This document shows positions 17,884 through 27,035 of a stretch of DNA of 64,000 nt, in pieces. The notes under the pieces were generated by a model. It did no database searches. It saw only the letters and a list, made by a program, of their open reading frames with translations, and had not been told where the DNA came from. This DNA is from Rhodospirillales bacterium (lineage in GTDB: Bacteria > Pseudomonadota > Alphaproteobacteria > Rhodospirillales > Casp-alpha2): contig JAJFII010000019.1 of NCBI GenBank assembly GCA_021775095.1, positions 1 to 64,000 of the forward strand. Reading direction: 5' to 3'. The position numbers and the translations under genes were made by a program. How positions within the stretch are numbered: position 1 is the stretch's first letter; each line of letters begins with the position of its first letter.

Positions 17884-18750
17884 ATGGATTGGCTGAACGC
17901 AATTGTCCAGGGTATTTTGTTAGGTGGTTTATATGCTCTGTTTGCGGCGGGTTTGTCCTTGATTTTCGGGGTCATGCGGCTGGTCAACGTGGCGCACGGC
18001 GATTTTATTGTCCTCGCGGCTTTTCTGGCCCTGGTGGTCACGCAGAGCACGGGTCTGCATCCTTTTATGACATTTATTTTTGTTATCCCGCTAATGGCTG
18101 GACTGGGCTATGCCCTGCAACGGGGCCTTTTGAACCAGACCCTCGGCCATGCCATATTGCCGCCCCTGTTGGTGACCTTTGGTTTGTCGGTCATTCTGCA
18201 AAATGGCCTGCTCGAGATATTCAGTGCCGATAACCAGAAAATGGATGCCGGGCCGATCGAGACCATGAGCCTGACTGTGGCCGAGGGTTTGAACATCGGG
18301 GTAATGCCGCTGGCGGTTTTTGTTATTGCCATTGGCGTCATCACCAGCCTGCAATGGATGTTTTATGGAACCGCCCTCGGGCGGGCTTTTCGGGCGACGT
18401 CCGACAACCAACAGATCGCCCAGCTCATGGGCCTGAACAACCGCCATATCTTTGGCTTGGCCATGGCCCTGGCCCTGGTGGTGGTGGCCATCGCCGGTAT
18501 ATTTTTGGGCATGCGAACCAGTTTCGATCCGTCGGTCGGCCCGGGCCGGCTGATTTTCGGGTTTGAAGCGGTGATCATCGGCGGTCTTGGTAATTTGTGG
18601 GGGACACTGATCGGCGGCATCCTATTGGGGGTCAGCCAGAATATTGGTGCGCAGATAAATCCCGGGTGGCAACTGCTGGCTGGCCATCTCACCTTTCTGG
18701 TTGTTCTGGCGGTCCGGCCGCGCGGTTTATTTCCGAAGGTCGACGGATGA
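17884..18750 (+). CDS. LIV-type ABC permease, LivH type
   Basis: 288 residues and about eight hydrophobic segments. It starts MDWLNAIVQGILLGGLYALFAAGLSLIFGVMRLVNVAHGDF, the standard LivH opening. The loop GRAFRATSDNQQIAQLMGLN contacts the ATPases, and GFEAVIIGGLGNLWGTLIGGILLGV lies near the end. It forms the inner-membrane channel with the LivM-type protein, which it overlaps by 4 bases (ATGA). Confidence 0.92.
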   Translation: MDWLNAIVQGILLGGLYALFAAGLSLIFGVMRLVNVAHGDFIVLAAFLALVVTQSTGLHPFMTFIFVIPLMAGLGYALQRGLLNQTLGHAILPPLLVTFGLSVILQNGLLEIFSADNQKMDAGPIETMSLTVAEGLNIGVMPLAVFVIAIGVITSLQWMFYGTALGRAFRATSDNQQIAQLMGLNNRHIFGLAMALALVVVAIAGIFLGMRTSFDPSVGPGRLIFGFEAVIIGGLGNLWGTLIGGILLGVSQNIGAQINPGWQLLAGHLTFLVVLAVRPRGLFPKVDG

Positions 18751-19790
18751 CAGAGGCAACCACTTACCGGGTCATCCAAAGTACCCCATCGAGCCAGATG
18801 GCTGCACTGGCAGCGCTTGCATTGCTGGTCATTCTGGTGGCCGCGCCGTGGTGGGCGGGGCGCGGCGACATGCGTTTGCTGAGTGAAATATTCCTGTATT
18901 TATCTCTCGCCGTTTTGTGGAACCTGCTAGCCGGATACGCCGGTCTTGTGTCCGTTGGGCAACAGGCTTTTGTCGGGTTTGGCGGCTATGGGCTGTTTGC
19001 CCTGGCCATGTTTTTAGGGCTTCATCCCCTATTGGCCGTCCCTTTGGTCGGTGTGGCCGCCGCCCTGATAGCGATTCCCATCGCCTTTCTGATCTTCCGC
19101 CTCAGCGGGGCCTATTTTGCCATCGGCACCTGGGTGATTGCCGAAGTTTTTCGCCTGAGCTTTGCTCAGGTCAGCAGTCTGGGTGGCGGGTCCGGCACCA
19201 GTTTGCCGATTGCCATTGTTAAATCCATGGCCGGCAGTCGGGCGCTTAGGGACTCGATTTCCTACTGGGCCGCCCTGGCCATGATCGTCCTTGTGCTGGC
19301 GGTGGTCTATCTGTGGTTACGGTCGCGCCACGGGATTTCCCTGACGGCAATTCGCGACAACGAACTGGCCGCCAGGAGCCTGGGTATCGATGTCTGGTGG
19401 ACCAAATTTTGGGTGTATCTGGTTGCCGCTGCCCTGACCGCTTCGGTTGGTGCCCTATTGTTTTTACAAAAACTGCGAATTTCTCCGGACGCCGCTTTTA
19501 ACGTCAATGACTGGACAGCCTACGTCATTTTCATTGTTGTCATTGGTGGCATAGGCACGATGGAAGGACCGCTCATCGGGACTCTTGTGTTTTTCCTGCT
19601 GCGCGGGTTTTTCGCCGATTTGGGCACGGTTTACCTGATGGTCCTAGGTGCCGTCGCCATAGTTGTCATTCTCAAGGCGCCACGGGGCATTTGGGGATAT
19701 ATCCACGACCGCTATGGGTTGACCCTGTTCCCGGTTTCACGGCGCGTCGTCAAATTCGATTCCTCCCACAAGAATGAGAACCCGTCATGA
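18747..19790 (+). CDS. LIV-type ABC permease, LivM type
   Basis: 347 residues with about nine membrane segments. LivM landmarks are [43 protein letters not shown], the ATPase-contact loop [19 protein letters not shown] and [21 protein letters not shown]. The ATG at 18747 overlaps the LivH-type stop as ATGA. Its own stop overlaps the molybdoenzyme start in the same way, so importer and enzyme are made from one coupled message. Confidence 0.92.
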   Translation: MTEATTYRVIQSTPSSQMAALAALALLVILVAAPWWAGRGDMRLLSEIFLYLSLAVLWNLLAGYAGLVSVGQQAFVGFGGYGLFALAMFLGLHPLLAVPLVGVAAALIAIPIAFLIFRLSGAYFAIGTWVIAEVFRLSFAQVSSLGGGSGTSLPIAIVKSMAGSRALRDSISYWAALAMIVLVLAVVYLWLRSRHGISLTAIRDNELAARSLGIDVWWTKFWVYLVAAALTASVGALLFLQKLRISPDAAFNVNDWTAYVIFIVVIGGIGTMEGPLIGTLVFFLLRGFFADLGTVYLMVLGAVAIVVILKAPRGIWGYIHDRYGLTLFPVSRRVVKFDSSHKNENPS

Positions 19791-22700
19791 AACTCAGCCT
19801 AATTCTTTTTGGAATGGCCCTGCTTTTCAGATATGCCCGCTGGCGCAACCCGGAATTTCGCCAACGCCTGGCCGGAAAAGACCTAAAGGTCCAGATCAAA
19901 ACCCAGGATGGCAAACAGGGGCGATTATTTCTCTTCCAAAAGGGCCGGGTGAGCTCTCGATCCGGTGTGCATGCCGATGCCGATTTTTCGCTGGTTTTTA
20001 AAACCGCCGAGGTTGCCGGTCGATTGTTGATGCCGCCCATCAATCAGTTGCAGCAGATCGAAGCCATGAAAAACTTCCTGTTTCACCCGGCAGGCAAAGA
20101 CGAAGATTCCGTGTGGTTTGCCCAATCCGTCATGACCGCCATTAGCACCGGCTGGAAAACCGGCAGCGCCGCCAGTGACGGCACGACCCGCCATTGCACC
20201 ATAACCAATGGCGGACCGCTATTTGTTTATGTAAAGGACGGCCGAATTATTCGAACAACCCCCATCATCTTTGATGACGAAGATGCCCCCTCCTATACGG
20301 TCCAGGCCCACGGCAAAACCTTCACGCCGCCCCGACAAACCTCGCTGTCGCCCCATGGCATGAACTGGAAATCCATGGTTTATGCCCCCAACCGGTTGCT
20401 CACACCCCTGAAGCGGGTTGATTTTGATCCGAACGGCGCGCGCAACATTGCCAATCGGGGGCTGTCAGGATATGAGCCGATCAGTTGGGACGAGGCGTTC
20501 GATTTGGTGGCGTCGGAAATCAAACGCATGAAACGCGTATATGGACAGGGTGCCATCGCCCAGTCCAATGGGTCGCATCACAACTGGGGTAATATTGGCT
20601 ATTACCTGAGTGCAAAAATCCGCTTTATGAACGCCATTGGCACGACCGAGGTGCATCACAATCCGGACAGTTGGGAAGGCTGGTATTGGGGGGCTTTACA
20701 CCATTGGGGCGGCAGCCTGCGGGTCGGCGGCGGCGAACCCTTTGGCACCATGGAAGACTGTTTAAAAAATGCCGAGATGGTGGTGTTTTGGTCCAGCAAT
20801 CCAGAAGCGACCAACGGATTGTATTCGGGTTTTGAAGGTTCCATTCGTCGCCAGTGGTTAAAGGGCCTGGGCCTAAGGATTGTTCATATTGATCCGCATT
20901 TTAACGACACGGCGCAATTTTTGGGTGGCAAGTGGATCGCGCCAAAACCAACCACGTCGCCGGCTTTGGCTTTGGCAATCGCCAACGTCTGGATGAACGA
21001 ACAATCCTATGACACAGATTATGTGGCTAAACGAACCCAGGGGTTCGAGACCTGGCGCGACTATGTGCTGGGCGATGATGATGGCATCCCGAAAACCCCG
21101 GAATGGCAGGAAACGGAAACCGGCGTTCCGGCAAAGGATGTCAGGGCCCTGGCCCGGGAATGGGCCGCCAAACGCACTTACCTGGCGGCTGGCGGTCTCG
21201 GCAATACCTTTGGCGGTGCGGCGCGTAATCCGACGGGCAGCCAGTGGACCCGGACCATGGTCTGTCTGATGGCCATGCAGGGTCTGGGCAAACCCGGCAT
21301 TAATCTGGGCAATATGCAAATGGGCGTGCCCCACGATTTCAGTTTTTATTTCCCCGGTTATGCGGATGGTGGCATCTCCGGAGATCTCAACAATACTGCC
21401 CTGGCGGTGAGCCTCTACCAGCGCATGCCGCAACTGGCGACCATGAACCCGTCGACGCAAATCATCCCGCGCCTGAAGTTGCCCGACGCGATTATCGATG
21501 GTTACGCAGAGGGACAGGTCTGGGACGCGCGGACCATTGAAGGCCAGTTTTCGAAAGCCATTTACCCCAAACCCGGCCATTCCCCGGTACACATGTTATA
21601 CCGCTATGGCAACGCCATTTTGGGCACCCTGAGCGATGCCAATCGGTATGTGGAAATGTATCGGTCGCCGAACCTTGAATTTGTCGTTAATCAATCGATC
21701 TGGGACGAAGGCGATACCCGGTTTGCCGATGTGATCCTGCCCGCCTGCACCCATCTGGAACGTACCGATATTGGTGAATGGGCCAATGCCGGCGGCTACG
21801 GTGCGCATTTTAACTCGCAGGTGAACCACCGGGTGATTGCCTTCCAATCGAAATGTATAGAACCGCTTGGTGACAGCAAATCCGATTATGATATCTTTAC
21901 CGGCCTTGCTATGCGCCTCGGTCTCGGCAGTTATTTTACGGAAGGCATGCGCGATGTCGACTGGGCCAAACGGATGTTTGACGCCTCCGATCTGCCCGAC
22001 CACATTTCCTGGAAAAAATTCATTAAAAAAGGATATTTTGTGGTGCCGACGGAACGCGAAGATTTGCGCGCGCCGACCGCCTACAATTGGTTTGCCGAGG
22101 GACGCAAAAAGGATGTGCCCGAAGCGATGCCCCTGCCCGGCGATTATACGGAAGCGTTTGGTGAAGGCCTGCAGACCCAGAGCAGCAAGTTTGAGTTCGA
22201 ATGTGAAAGCCTCAAGCGATATATGCCCGACGACCCGGAACGCCCGCCAATTGCCAAATATAGCAAATCCTGGGAAGGGCCACGCGTACCGGAACTGGCT
22301 GAATTCCCCCTGCGCCTGATCACGCCGCATTCGCGATATAGTTTCCATACCCAGGGCGATGGCAAGGACAGTTATTTGAACGATATCAAAGATCACCGGG
22401 AACTGATTGGCGGCCACTATTATTGGATTATCCGTTTGCATAGGGAAGATGCAAAAGCCCGGGATATCGCAGACCATGATCTGGTTTGTGTCCATAACAA
22501 CCGGGGCGCCGTGATTTGTGTCGCCCATGTTACCGAACGATTGTTGCCCGGGGTCGTCCACAGCTACGAATCCTCGGCCGAATACCAACCCATGGGCGCG
22601 CCCGGCGCGTCCGTTGATCGTGGCGGATGCATTAATCTGTTATCTCCGTCCAGGACGCAAATTAAAAACGCCCATTCCATGGCCAACGGACTGTCCATGG

Positions 22701-22795
22701 TCGAAATTGAAAAATGGGATGGGACCACCACATTTATTCGCAAAGACCCGTTAACCGCCGCTCAGGGTCTGAATGCGGAGGGGGCAAAAAAATGA
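19787..22795 (+). CDS. Molybdopterin hydroxylase/transhydroxylase large subunit with N-terminal SCP2-like extension
   Basis: 1002 residues. Residues about 135-990 belong to the DMSO-reductase superfamily and resemble the large subunits of pyrogallol-phloroglucinol transhydroxylase and resorcinol hydroxylase, enzymes that hydroxylate phenols without O2. It lacks the N-terminal Fe-S cysteines of most relatives, as expected for this branch. The PDSWEGW motif (Ser near residue 295) fits the Mo-ligand serine. Later cofactor-binding parts include [23 protein letters not shown]-like and [11 protein letters not shown]. Residues about 20-120 look like an SCP2-type lipid-binding domain ([16 protein letters not shown]..., [11 protein letters not shown]). 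No Tat signal, so probably cytoplasmic. It overlaps both neighbours as ATGA. The exact substrate is unproven; resorcinol or pyrogallol is inferred. Confidence 0.85.
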   Translation: MKLSLILFGMALLFRYARWRNPEFRQRLAGKDLKVQIKTQDGKQGRLFLFQKGRVSSRSGVHADADFSLVFKTAEVAGRLLMPPINQLQQIEAMKNFLFHPAGKDEDSVWFAQSVMTAISTGWKTGSAASDGTTRHCTITNGGPLFVYVKDGRIIRTTPIIFDDEDAPSYTVQAHGKTFTPPRQTSLSPHGMNWKSMVYAPNRLLTPLKRVDFDPNGARNIANRGLSGYEPISWDEAFDLVASEIKRMKRVYGQGAIAQSNGSHHNWGNIGYYLSAKIRFMNAIGTTEVHHNPDSWEGWYWGALHHWGGSLRVGGGEPFGTMEDCLKNAEMVVFWSSNPEATNGLYSGFEGSIRRQWLKGLGLRIVHIDPHFNDTAQFLGGKWIAPKPTTSPALALAIANVWMNEQSYDTDYVAKRTQGFETWRDYVLGDDDGIPKTPEWQETETGVPAKDVRALAREWAAKRTYLAAGGLGNTFGGAARNPTGSQWTRTMVCLMAMQGLGKPGINLGNMQMGVPHDFSFYFPGYADGGISGDLNNTALAVSLYQRMPQLATMNPSTQIIPRLKLPDAIIDGYAEGQVWDARTIEGQFSKAIYPKPGHSPVHMLYRYGNAILGTLSDANRYVEMYRSPNLEFVVNQSIWDEGDTRFADVILPACTHLERTDIGEWANAGGYGAHFNSQVNHRVIAFQSKCIEPLGDSKSDYDIFTGLAMRLGLGSYFTEGMRDVDWAKRMFDASDLPDHISWKKFIKKGYFVVPTEREDLRAPTAYNWFAEGRKKDVPEAMPLPGDYTEAFGEGLQTQSSKFEFECESLKRYMPDDPERPPIAKYSKSWEGPRVPELAEFPLRLITPHSRYSFHTQGDGKDSYLNDIKDHRELIGGHYYWIIRLHREDAKARDIADHDLVCVHNNRGAVICVAHVTERLLPGVVHSYESSAEYQPMGAPGASVDRGGCINLLSPSRTQIKNAHSMANGLSMVEIEKWDGTTTFIRKDPLTAAQGLNAEGAKK

Positions 22796-23646
22796 AAAAA
22801 TGGAACCTCATAAAATGGAACCTCATAATTGACGTCGATAAATGCACCAATTGCAATGTCTGTGCGGTCGCTGTTCAGGATGAACATGTGGGAAATCAAT
22901 TCCCCGGATATGCGGAAGAAATGCCCAAACATGGTCATCGCTGGATCGAGATCATGCGCCGTGAACGGGGCACGGGAACGGCTATGGATGTGGCTTATCT
23001 GCCGACCCTGTGTCAGCATTGTGACAACGCGCCATGCATCAAAAAGGCCCCCGACGCCATTCAAAAACGTGCGGACGGCATTGTTCTTATTGATCCGGTA
23101 AAAGCCAAGGGGCGTAAGGACCTGGTCGAGGCCTGTCCCTATGGGGCGATCTGGTGGAACGCGGAGAAACAAATTCCCCAGCACTGGATATTTGATGCCC
23201 ACTTGCTGGACAGGGGGTGGAAGGAACCCCGCTGCGTGACCGTATGTGCGACCAACGCTATGACCTCAGTAAAAGTTGATGACGCGCATATGGCACGCCT
23301 GGTTGACGAACAGGGGCTGCAGGTTCGCCTGGCCGACGCGAAGACCAAACCCCGGGTCTATTACAAAAACCTCTGGCGGTATGAGACCTGTTTTATCGCC
23401 GGAACGGTCTCCTGCCTGCGCGACGGTCAGATTGAATGCCTGGCCGGCGCTGAGGTTCGTTTGTTGAGCGACGGTGATGTCATTGAGACACAGAAGAGCG
23501 ATGTGTTTGGTGATTTTAAATTCGATAAACTCGCTGGCCAGAGCACGCATTTTAAGGTCATCGTCGATGCCGACGGGCAGACCCAAATGGTTGACAATAT
23601 AAATCTGGATCAATCGATTAATATCGGTGAAATTCATTTCGCCTAA
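22792..23646 (+). CDS. Fe-S subunit of the transhydroxylase/resorcinol hydroxylase-type enzyme
   Basis: 284 residues. A ferredoxin-like domain (about 10-160) carries cysteines 18, 21, 24, 74, 77, 82, 115, 148 and 152, nine instead of the twelve needed for three [4Fe-4S] clusters. The place where a CxxC is expected reads WIFD (132-135). A C-terminal beta domain follows (about 195-284, starting after [11 protein letters not shown]), similar to the transthyretin-like barrel of the Pelobacter transhydroxylase small subunit. This domain is the strongest sign of the family. It would pass electrons to or from the large subunit. The start at 22792 overlaps the large-subunit stop as ATGA. The first residues hold an in-frame 15-base tandem duplication (KWNLI twice). 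Confidence 0.87.
   Translation: MKKWNLIKWNLIIDVDKCTNCNVCAVAVQDEHVGNQFPGYAEEMPKHGHRWIEIMRRERGTGTAMDVAYLPTLCQHCDNAPCIKKAPDAIQKRADGIVLIDPVKAKGRKDLVEACPYGAIWWNAEKQIPQHWIFDAHLLDRGWKEPRCVTVCATNAMTSVKVDDAHMARLVDEQGLQVRLADAKTKPRVYYKNLWRYETCFIAGTVSCLRDGQIECLAGAEVRLLSDGDVIETQKSDVFGDFKFDKLAGQSTHFKVIVDADGQTQMVDNINLDQSINIGEIHFA
22798..22827 (+). repeat. In-frame 15-base tandem duplication
   Basis: Two exact copies of AAATGGAACCTCATA side by side (22798-22812 and 22813-22827), encoding [10 protein letters not shown] at the N-terminus of the Fe-S subunit. The length keeps the reading frame. It appears to be a recent slippage duplication. Confidence 0.9.
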
Positions 23647-23714
23647 TCGCCACGGACACTTTTAACGGGTCGGTCCCACCGACAATCAACAGGCACAAAA
23701 AAGGGAATAACAAA

Positions 23715-24578
23715 ATGCGCAACGTTAATTTAAACACCATTACGGACGGGGTTATCAGCGCCAATTCGGGGCTGAAGGACGCACGGGTGAAAACGATCAT
23801 GGAATCTCTGGTTCGCCATCTCCATGCCTTCGCAAAGGAAACCAATCTGACCAGTGAAGAGTGGGAATATGGGGTCGATTTCCTTTACCGCGCCGGTCAA
23901 ATCAGTGATGAGAACCGCAACGAATTTATGATCCTGTCTGATGCTCTTGGATTATCCTCCGTTGTTGATCTTAACCGGGACGCTGCAGGCTCCGCAGAGG
24001 TCACTCAGTCCAGCCCGCTCGGGCCGTTTTTTGTATCTGGTTTACCGTTTACCGATTTTGGTCACGATCTGGGGGCCGATCAATCGACCATGCCCATTTT
24101 GTTACAGGGTCGAATTCTCGATGGCGATGGGAATCCGATCGGCGGTGCCGAAATTGACCTGTGGCAAACCGATGCGGCAGGTTTGTACGATGTGCAATAT
24201 CCGGACCGGGACGGATATCATTTTCGCTGCAAACAACGCGGCCTGGACGATGGCCGCTACCAGTTTAAAACCATCCTGCCGAAGGGTTATGTGGCACCAA
24301 CCGATGGGCCCGGCGGAGATCTTTTACTGGCCGCATCACGCAACATCTGGCGCCCCGGTCATTATCACTTTCGCATTCAGGCCGCCGGCTTCCGGACCCT
24401 GGTCACCGAACTGTTTTTTGAAGGGGATGAACATTTAGCCGATGACGTGGCCTTTGGCGTTCGTGAATCTCTGGTTGTCGATCCGGTGCTTCGCACTGCA
24501 GAGGCCGACGCCCAGGCGGCAGGAATGGCCTCGCCCTATTCGGAAATTAAATTCGATTTCAGCCTGGTCGCCGAATAG
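23715..24578 (+). CDS. Intradiol ring-cleavage dioxygenase, hydroxyquinol 1,2-dioxygenase type
   Basis: 287 residues. An N-terminal dioxygenase helical domain (about 20-100, EEWEYGVDFLYRAGQISDENRNEFMILSDALGLS) is followed by the intradiol core: SSPLGPFFV, the GxPIGGAEIDLWQTDAAGLYDVQY segment, GRYQFKTILP and RPGHYHFRIQAAG. The four Fe(III) ligands (Tyr in GLYDV, Tyr in GRYQF and the two His in GHYHF) are all present. It opens a catechol-type ring between the hydroxyls. Hydroxyquinol is the best guess because the preceding molybdoenzyme type can make it from resorcinol, giving maleylacetate. An AAGGGA site lies ahead of the ATG. It lies 68 bases downstream of the Fe-S subunit and is probably in the same operon. 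Confidence 0.88.
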   Translation: MRNVNLNTITDGVISANSGLKDARVKTIMESLVRHLHAFAKETNLTSEEWEYGVDFLYRAGQISDENRNEFMILSDALGLSSVVDLNRDAAGSAEVTQSSPLGPFFVSGLPFTDFGHDLGADQSTMPILLQGRILDGDGNPIGGAEIDLWQTDAAGLYDVQYPDRDGYHFRCKQRGLDDGRYQFKTILPKGYVAPTDGPGGDLLLAASRNIWRPGHYHFRIQAAGFRTLVTELFFEGDEHLADDVAFGVRESLVVDPVLRTAEADAQAAGMASPYSEIKFDFSLVAE

Positions 24579-24836
24579 GCCAGTCGCCGTCGGCATTGCA
24601 GGGAATTATAAACCGAAGGGGTTTCTGGCTGTCGGGTCGCTGTAGCTGGGAAGTTACAGCCGTTGTATCTCCATCCATTGGGAAAATCCGACGCTCACTG
24701 CTTCGTCTTTTGACTGAACAAACGTAGACAGCCCGTGCCATCTGTGCGACGTATTGTAAATTGTCTGATAATGCCGGTAGTCTCGGCACCTTTCCCCTCA
24801 AGTAACAAACGCCGGAATAATTCATTAGGAAGCACC

Positions 24837-25838
24837 ATGGAAAAACGTCATCTCGGAAACAATGGAACGCAGGTCTCTGCCATCGGTATCGGTGCCCTCT
24901 CCTTTTCGGACTTCTACGGTCCTACGGACACCAAAAAATCCCACGCCATTTTAACGGCAGCCCTCGACTTAGGAATTGACCATCTCGATACCTCAAACGT
25001 CTACGGCGGTGGGTTATCGGAGGAACGCATTGGTTCTTTTCTGGCCGGCCAGGGACCGGGGCGCGGGTCCTTGTTCAAAATTGCCACCAAGGGCGGGATC
25101 CGTCGCAAAGAAGGGGGTGGAAACAGTTTTGACAACAGCCCGCAACATATCACCGAGGCGCTGGATAAATCCCTCAAACGTTTGGGGGTTGAATCCATTG
25201 ATTTGTATTACATGCACCGGCGTGACCCCAACTTCTCCATCGAAGAGGTGACGGAAATGCTGGCCGGGTTCATTAAGTCCGGAAAAATCAAACAGTTTGG
25301 CTTTTCCGAAATCGCACCCACCTCCCTGGCCCGCGCCGCTGCCGTTCATCCGGTCGGTGCCGTGCAATCGGAATATTCCCTTTCCACCCGTTCTCCCGAA
25401 TTGGGTCTGGTGCAAAAATCCGCTGAAACCGGAACCACGTTCGTTGCTTTCAGTCCGGTCGGCCGCAGTTTGTTAACCGATACACCCCATAATCGGGAAC
25501 GGGCCAAAACCATGGCTTTCCTGGCCAATAATCCGCGGTTTATGGAACCCAATCTAGGCCAAAATATTTCCATCACCGACGGTCTGCGACGGTTTGCCGC
25601 CGACAAGGGTGTCAAAACCGCGTCTCTGGCCATCGCCTGGCTTCTGCATCAGGGCGACCACGTGATACCGATCCCAGGCACCCGCTCAACCGAACATCTG
25701 GACGAACTGGCGCAAGGCTGCAGCTTAAAACTCAGCCCTTCGGAATTGGCGGAAATCGAACAAATCCTGCCCGTTGGTTGGGCCCATGGTGATCGCTATT
25801 CCGATGCCCAGTGGATCGGTCCTGAGCGGTACTGTTGA
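24837..25838 (+). CDS. Aldo/keto reductase
   Basis: 333 residues of the aldo-keto reductase TIM barrel. The catalytic tetrad can be placed: Asp and Tyr in HLDTSNVYGGG, Lys in IATKGG and His in YYMHRRDP. The start MEKRHLGNNGTQVSAIGIGALSFSDFYG is typical. The end has GDHVIPIPGTRSTEHLDE, the NADPH-binding part. It reduces or oxidises a carbonyl substrate in the cytoplasm. An AGGA site precedes the ATG at 24837. A 258-base gap separates it from the dioxygenase gene, so it may have its own promoter. A link to aromatic degradation is only positional. Confidence 0.9.
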   Translation: MEKRHLGNNGTQVSAIGIGALSFSDFYGPTDTKKSHAILTAALDLGIDHLDTSNVYGGGLSEERIGSFLAGQGPGRGSLFKIATKGGIRRKEGGGNSFDNSPQHITEALDKSLKRLGVESIDLYYMHRRDPNFSIEEVTEMLAGFIKSGKIKQFGFSEIAPTSLARAAAVHPVGAVQSEYSLSTRSPELGLVQKSAETGTTFVAFSPVGRSLLTDTPHNRERAKTMAFLANNPRFMEPNLGQNISITDGLRRFAADKGVKTASLAIAWLLHQGDHVIPIPGTRSTEHLDELAQGCSLKLSPSELAEIEQILPVGWAHGDRYSDAQWIGPERYC

Positions 25839-25953
25839 TCCTTTCTGGCGTTGTCTGACTTTGTCGGGTAACGCATATTATTGAGTATCGCGAATTGGCT
25901 CCTGGCTGCAAAGCCGGTGATGCAACTCACACAATTTTGAGTTGACAGACCGG

Positions 25954-25987
25954 GGTGCGGATTACAAAACTCCGGGCACCTGCTTTT
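25954..25987 (+). terminator. Possible terminator after the aldo/keto reductase
   Basis: Stem GGTGC-GG pairing with CC-(GG)-GCACC across an 11-base loop (25954-25980), followed by TGCTTTT. A second short inverted repeat (CAACTCA at 25923, TGAGTTG at 25938) precedes it. Imperfect, hence modest confidence. Confidence 0.35.
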
Positions 25988-26006
25988 GACAAGATTAGGT
26001 TACACG

Positions 26007-26053
26007 TTAGAATAATTCTAATTCTGACAGGTTAAAAACAGATAACCTGTCAG
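26007..26053. promoter_or_regulatory. Two adjacent perfect palindromes upstream of the selenium operon
   Basis: TTAGAAT-A-ATTCTAA (26007-26021) is followed 2 bases later by a 10-base inverted repeat, CTGACAGGTT and AACCTGTCAG, with a 10-base A-rich loop (26024-26053). Both lie 46-92 bases ahead of the ATG at 26099. The first looks like an operator. The second could be a leader hairpin or another operator; GTACTTTT follows it. Confidence 0.5.
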
Positions 26054-26098
26054 GTACTTTTCGTATTGCCCAACTTAATATTAAACAGGACTAAAATT

Positions 26099-27019
26099 AT
26101 GCTGAATAAGGTCATTTTCCGGCGACAGGCCGATAAAAAATCGACGAACTTTATCGTTAGTCTCGTCACTTTGACTGTGGCACTGTTTTCTGCTGCTGTC
26201 CCATTGAAAAGCAGTCATGCGGCGGATAGCTTCGTCTTTACTGCAATCCCCGACGAAGATGAAAGCCGTTTGCGCCAAAGATTTGAAAAGGTCGCCACAT
26301 ATTTGGGCCAACAACTGGGTGTGAGCGTCAAATATATCCCGGTTAAATCCTATGCGGCGGCGGTCACGGCGTTTCGCAATGATCAGGTGCAATTGGCCTG
26401 GTTTGGCGGTTTGTCGGGCGTTCGGGCTCGTAACCTGGTTGCCGGCTCGCAAGCCATTGCCCAGGGCTACGAGGACCAGGCGTTTGAGACTTATTTTATT
26501 GCCCACGCCAGCACCGGCCTGCAGCCAACCTCTGCCTTTCCCAAGGGAATTGCCGGGAAAGTCTTTACCTTTGGTTCCAAAGGTTCCACGTCCGGTCGGT
26601 TGATGCCGGAATTCTACGTTCGTGAAAACCTCGGAAAATCACCGGACGAGGTTTTTAAGAAAGTCGGTTTCAGCGGCAATCATTCAAAAACCATTCAATT
26701 GGTTCAGTCCGGTGCCTACGAAGTGGGTGCGGTCAATTTTAAAGTCTGGGAAAACGAAATGAAGGCCGGCAAGATCGATCCCAAAAAAGTATCGATCATC
26801 TGGAAAACTCCGCCGTACCCGGATTATCAATGGTCAATTCGCGGCGATGTGGACGGCAAATGGGGATCTGGATTTCAAGGCCGGGTCCGAGACGCGCTTT
26901 TGAACATGAAAGACAAGGACCTGCTGGCCTCGTTCCCGCGCCAAAGTTTTATTCCAGCGGCAAATACCGACTATCAGCCGATTCTTGATGTTGCAAAGGC
27001 AATCAAGTTGATCGATTGA
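26099..27019 (+). CDS. PhnD-like binding protein, putative selenate/selenite importer
   Basis: 306 residues. A long positively charged start and a hydrophobic segment (FIVSLVTLTVALFSAAVPL) ending near SSHAA form a signal peptide. The mature protein has the phosphonate-binding-like fold: FTAIPDEDESRLRQRFEKVATYLGQQLGVSVKYIPVKSYAAAVTAFRNDQVQLAWFGGLSGV, then FGSKGSTSGRLMPEFYV. Versions encoded beside selD are annotated as putative selenate transporters, and here selD ends the operon. The ATG at 26099 has CAGGA 9 bases upstream; a TTG at 26066 is less likely. Phosphite or phosphonate cannot be excluded from sequence alone. Confidence 0.8.
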   Translation: MLNKVIFRRQADKKSTNFIVSLVTLTVALFSAAVPLKSSHAADSFVFTAIPDEDESRLRQRFEKVATYLGQQLGVSVKYIPVKSYAAAVTAFRNDQVQLAWFGGLSGVRARNLVAGSQAIAQGYEDQAFETYFIAHASTGLQPTSAFPKGIAGKVFTFGSKGSTSGRLMPEFYVRENLGKSPDEVFKKVGFSGNHSKTIQLVQSGAYEVGAVNFKVWENEMKAGKIDPKKVSIIWKTPPYPDYQWSIRGDVDGKWGSGFQGRVRDALLNMKDKDLLASFPRQSFIPAANTDYQPILDVAKAIKLID

Positions 27020-27029
27020 TCAACTTGAT
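27002..27029 (+). terminator. Hairpin spanning the binding-protein stop codon
   Basis: Exact 12-base arms (ATCAAGTTGATC and complement) with a GATT loop. The structure covers the stop codon of the binding-protein gene (27017-27019) and ends 6 bases before the TTG start of the ATPase gene, which has no visible ribosome site. It could dampen ATPase translation or protect the upstream message. Confidence 0.7.
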
Positions 27030-27035
27030 GACATC

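Noticed and set aside
20873-21592. 239-codon minus-strand frame
   Set aside because: Antisense inside the molybdoenzyme gene, no recognisable domain or ribosome site.
21596-22588. 330-codon open frame on the minus strand
   Set aside because: It lies fully antisense to the molybdoenzyme, whose family motifs are clear. Its product shows no domain or ribosome site. Long antisense frames are common in such GC- and codon-biased genes.
23715-24578. Gallate or protocatechuate dioxygenase as the name for the intradiol enzyme
   Set aside because: Protocatechuate enzymes have two subunits with different spacing; the N-terminal helical domain here points to the catechol/hydroxyquinol class.
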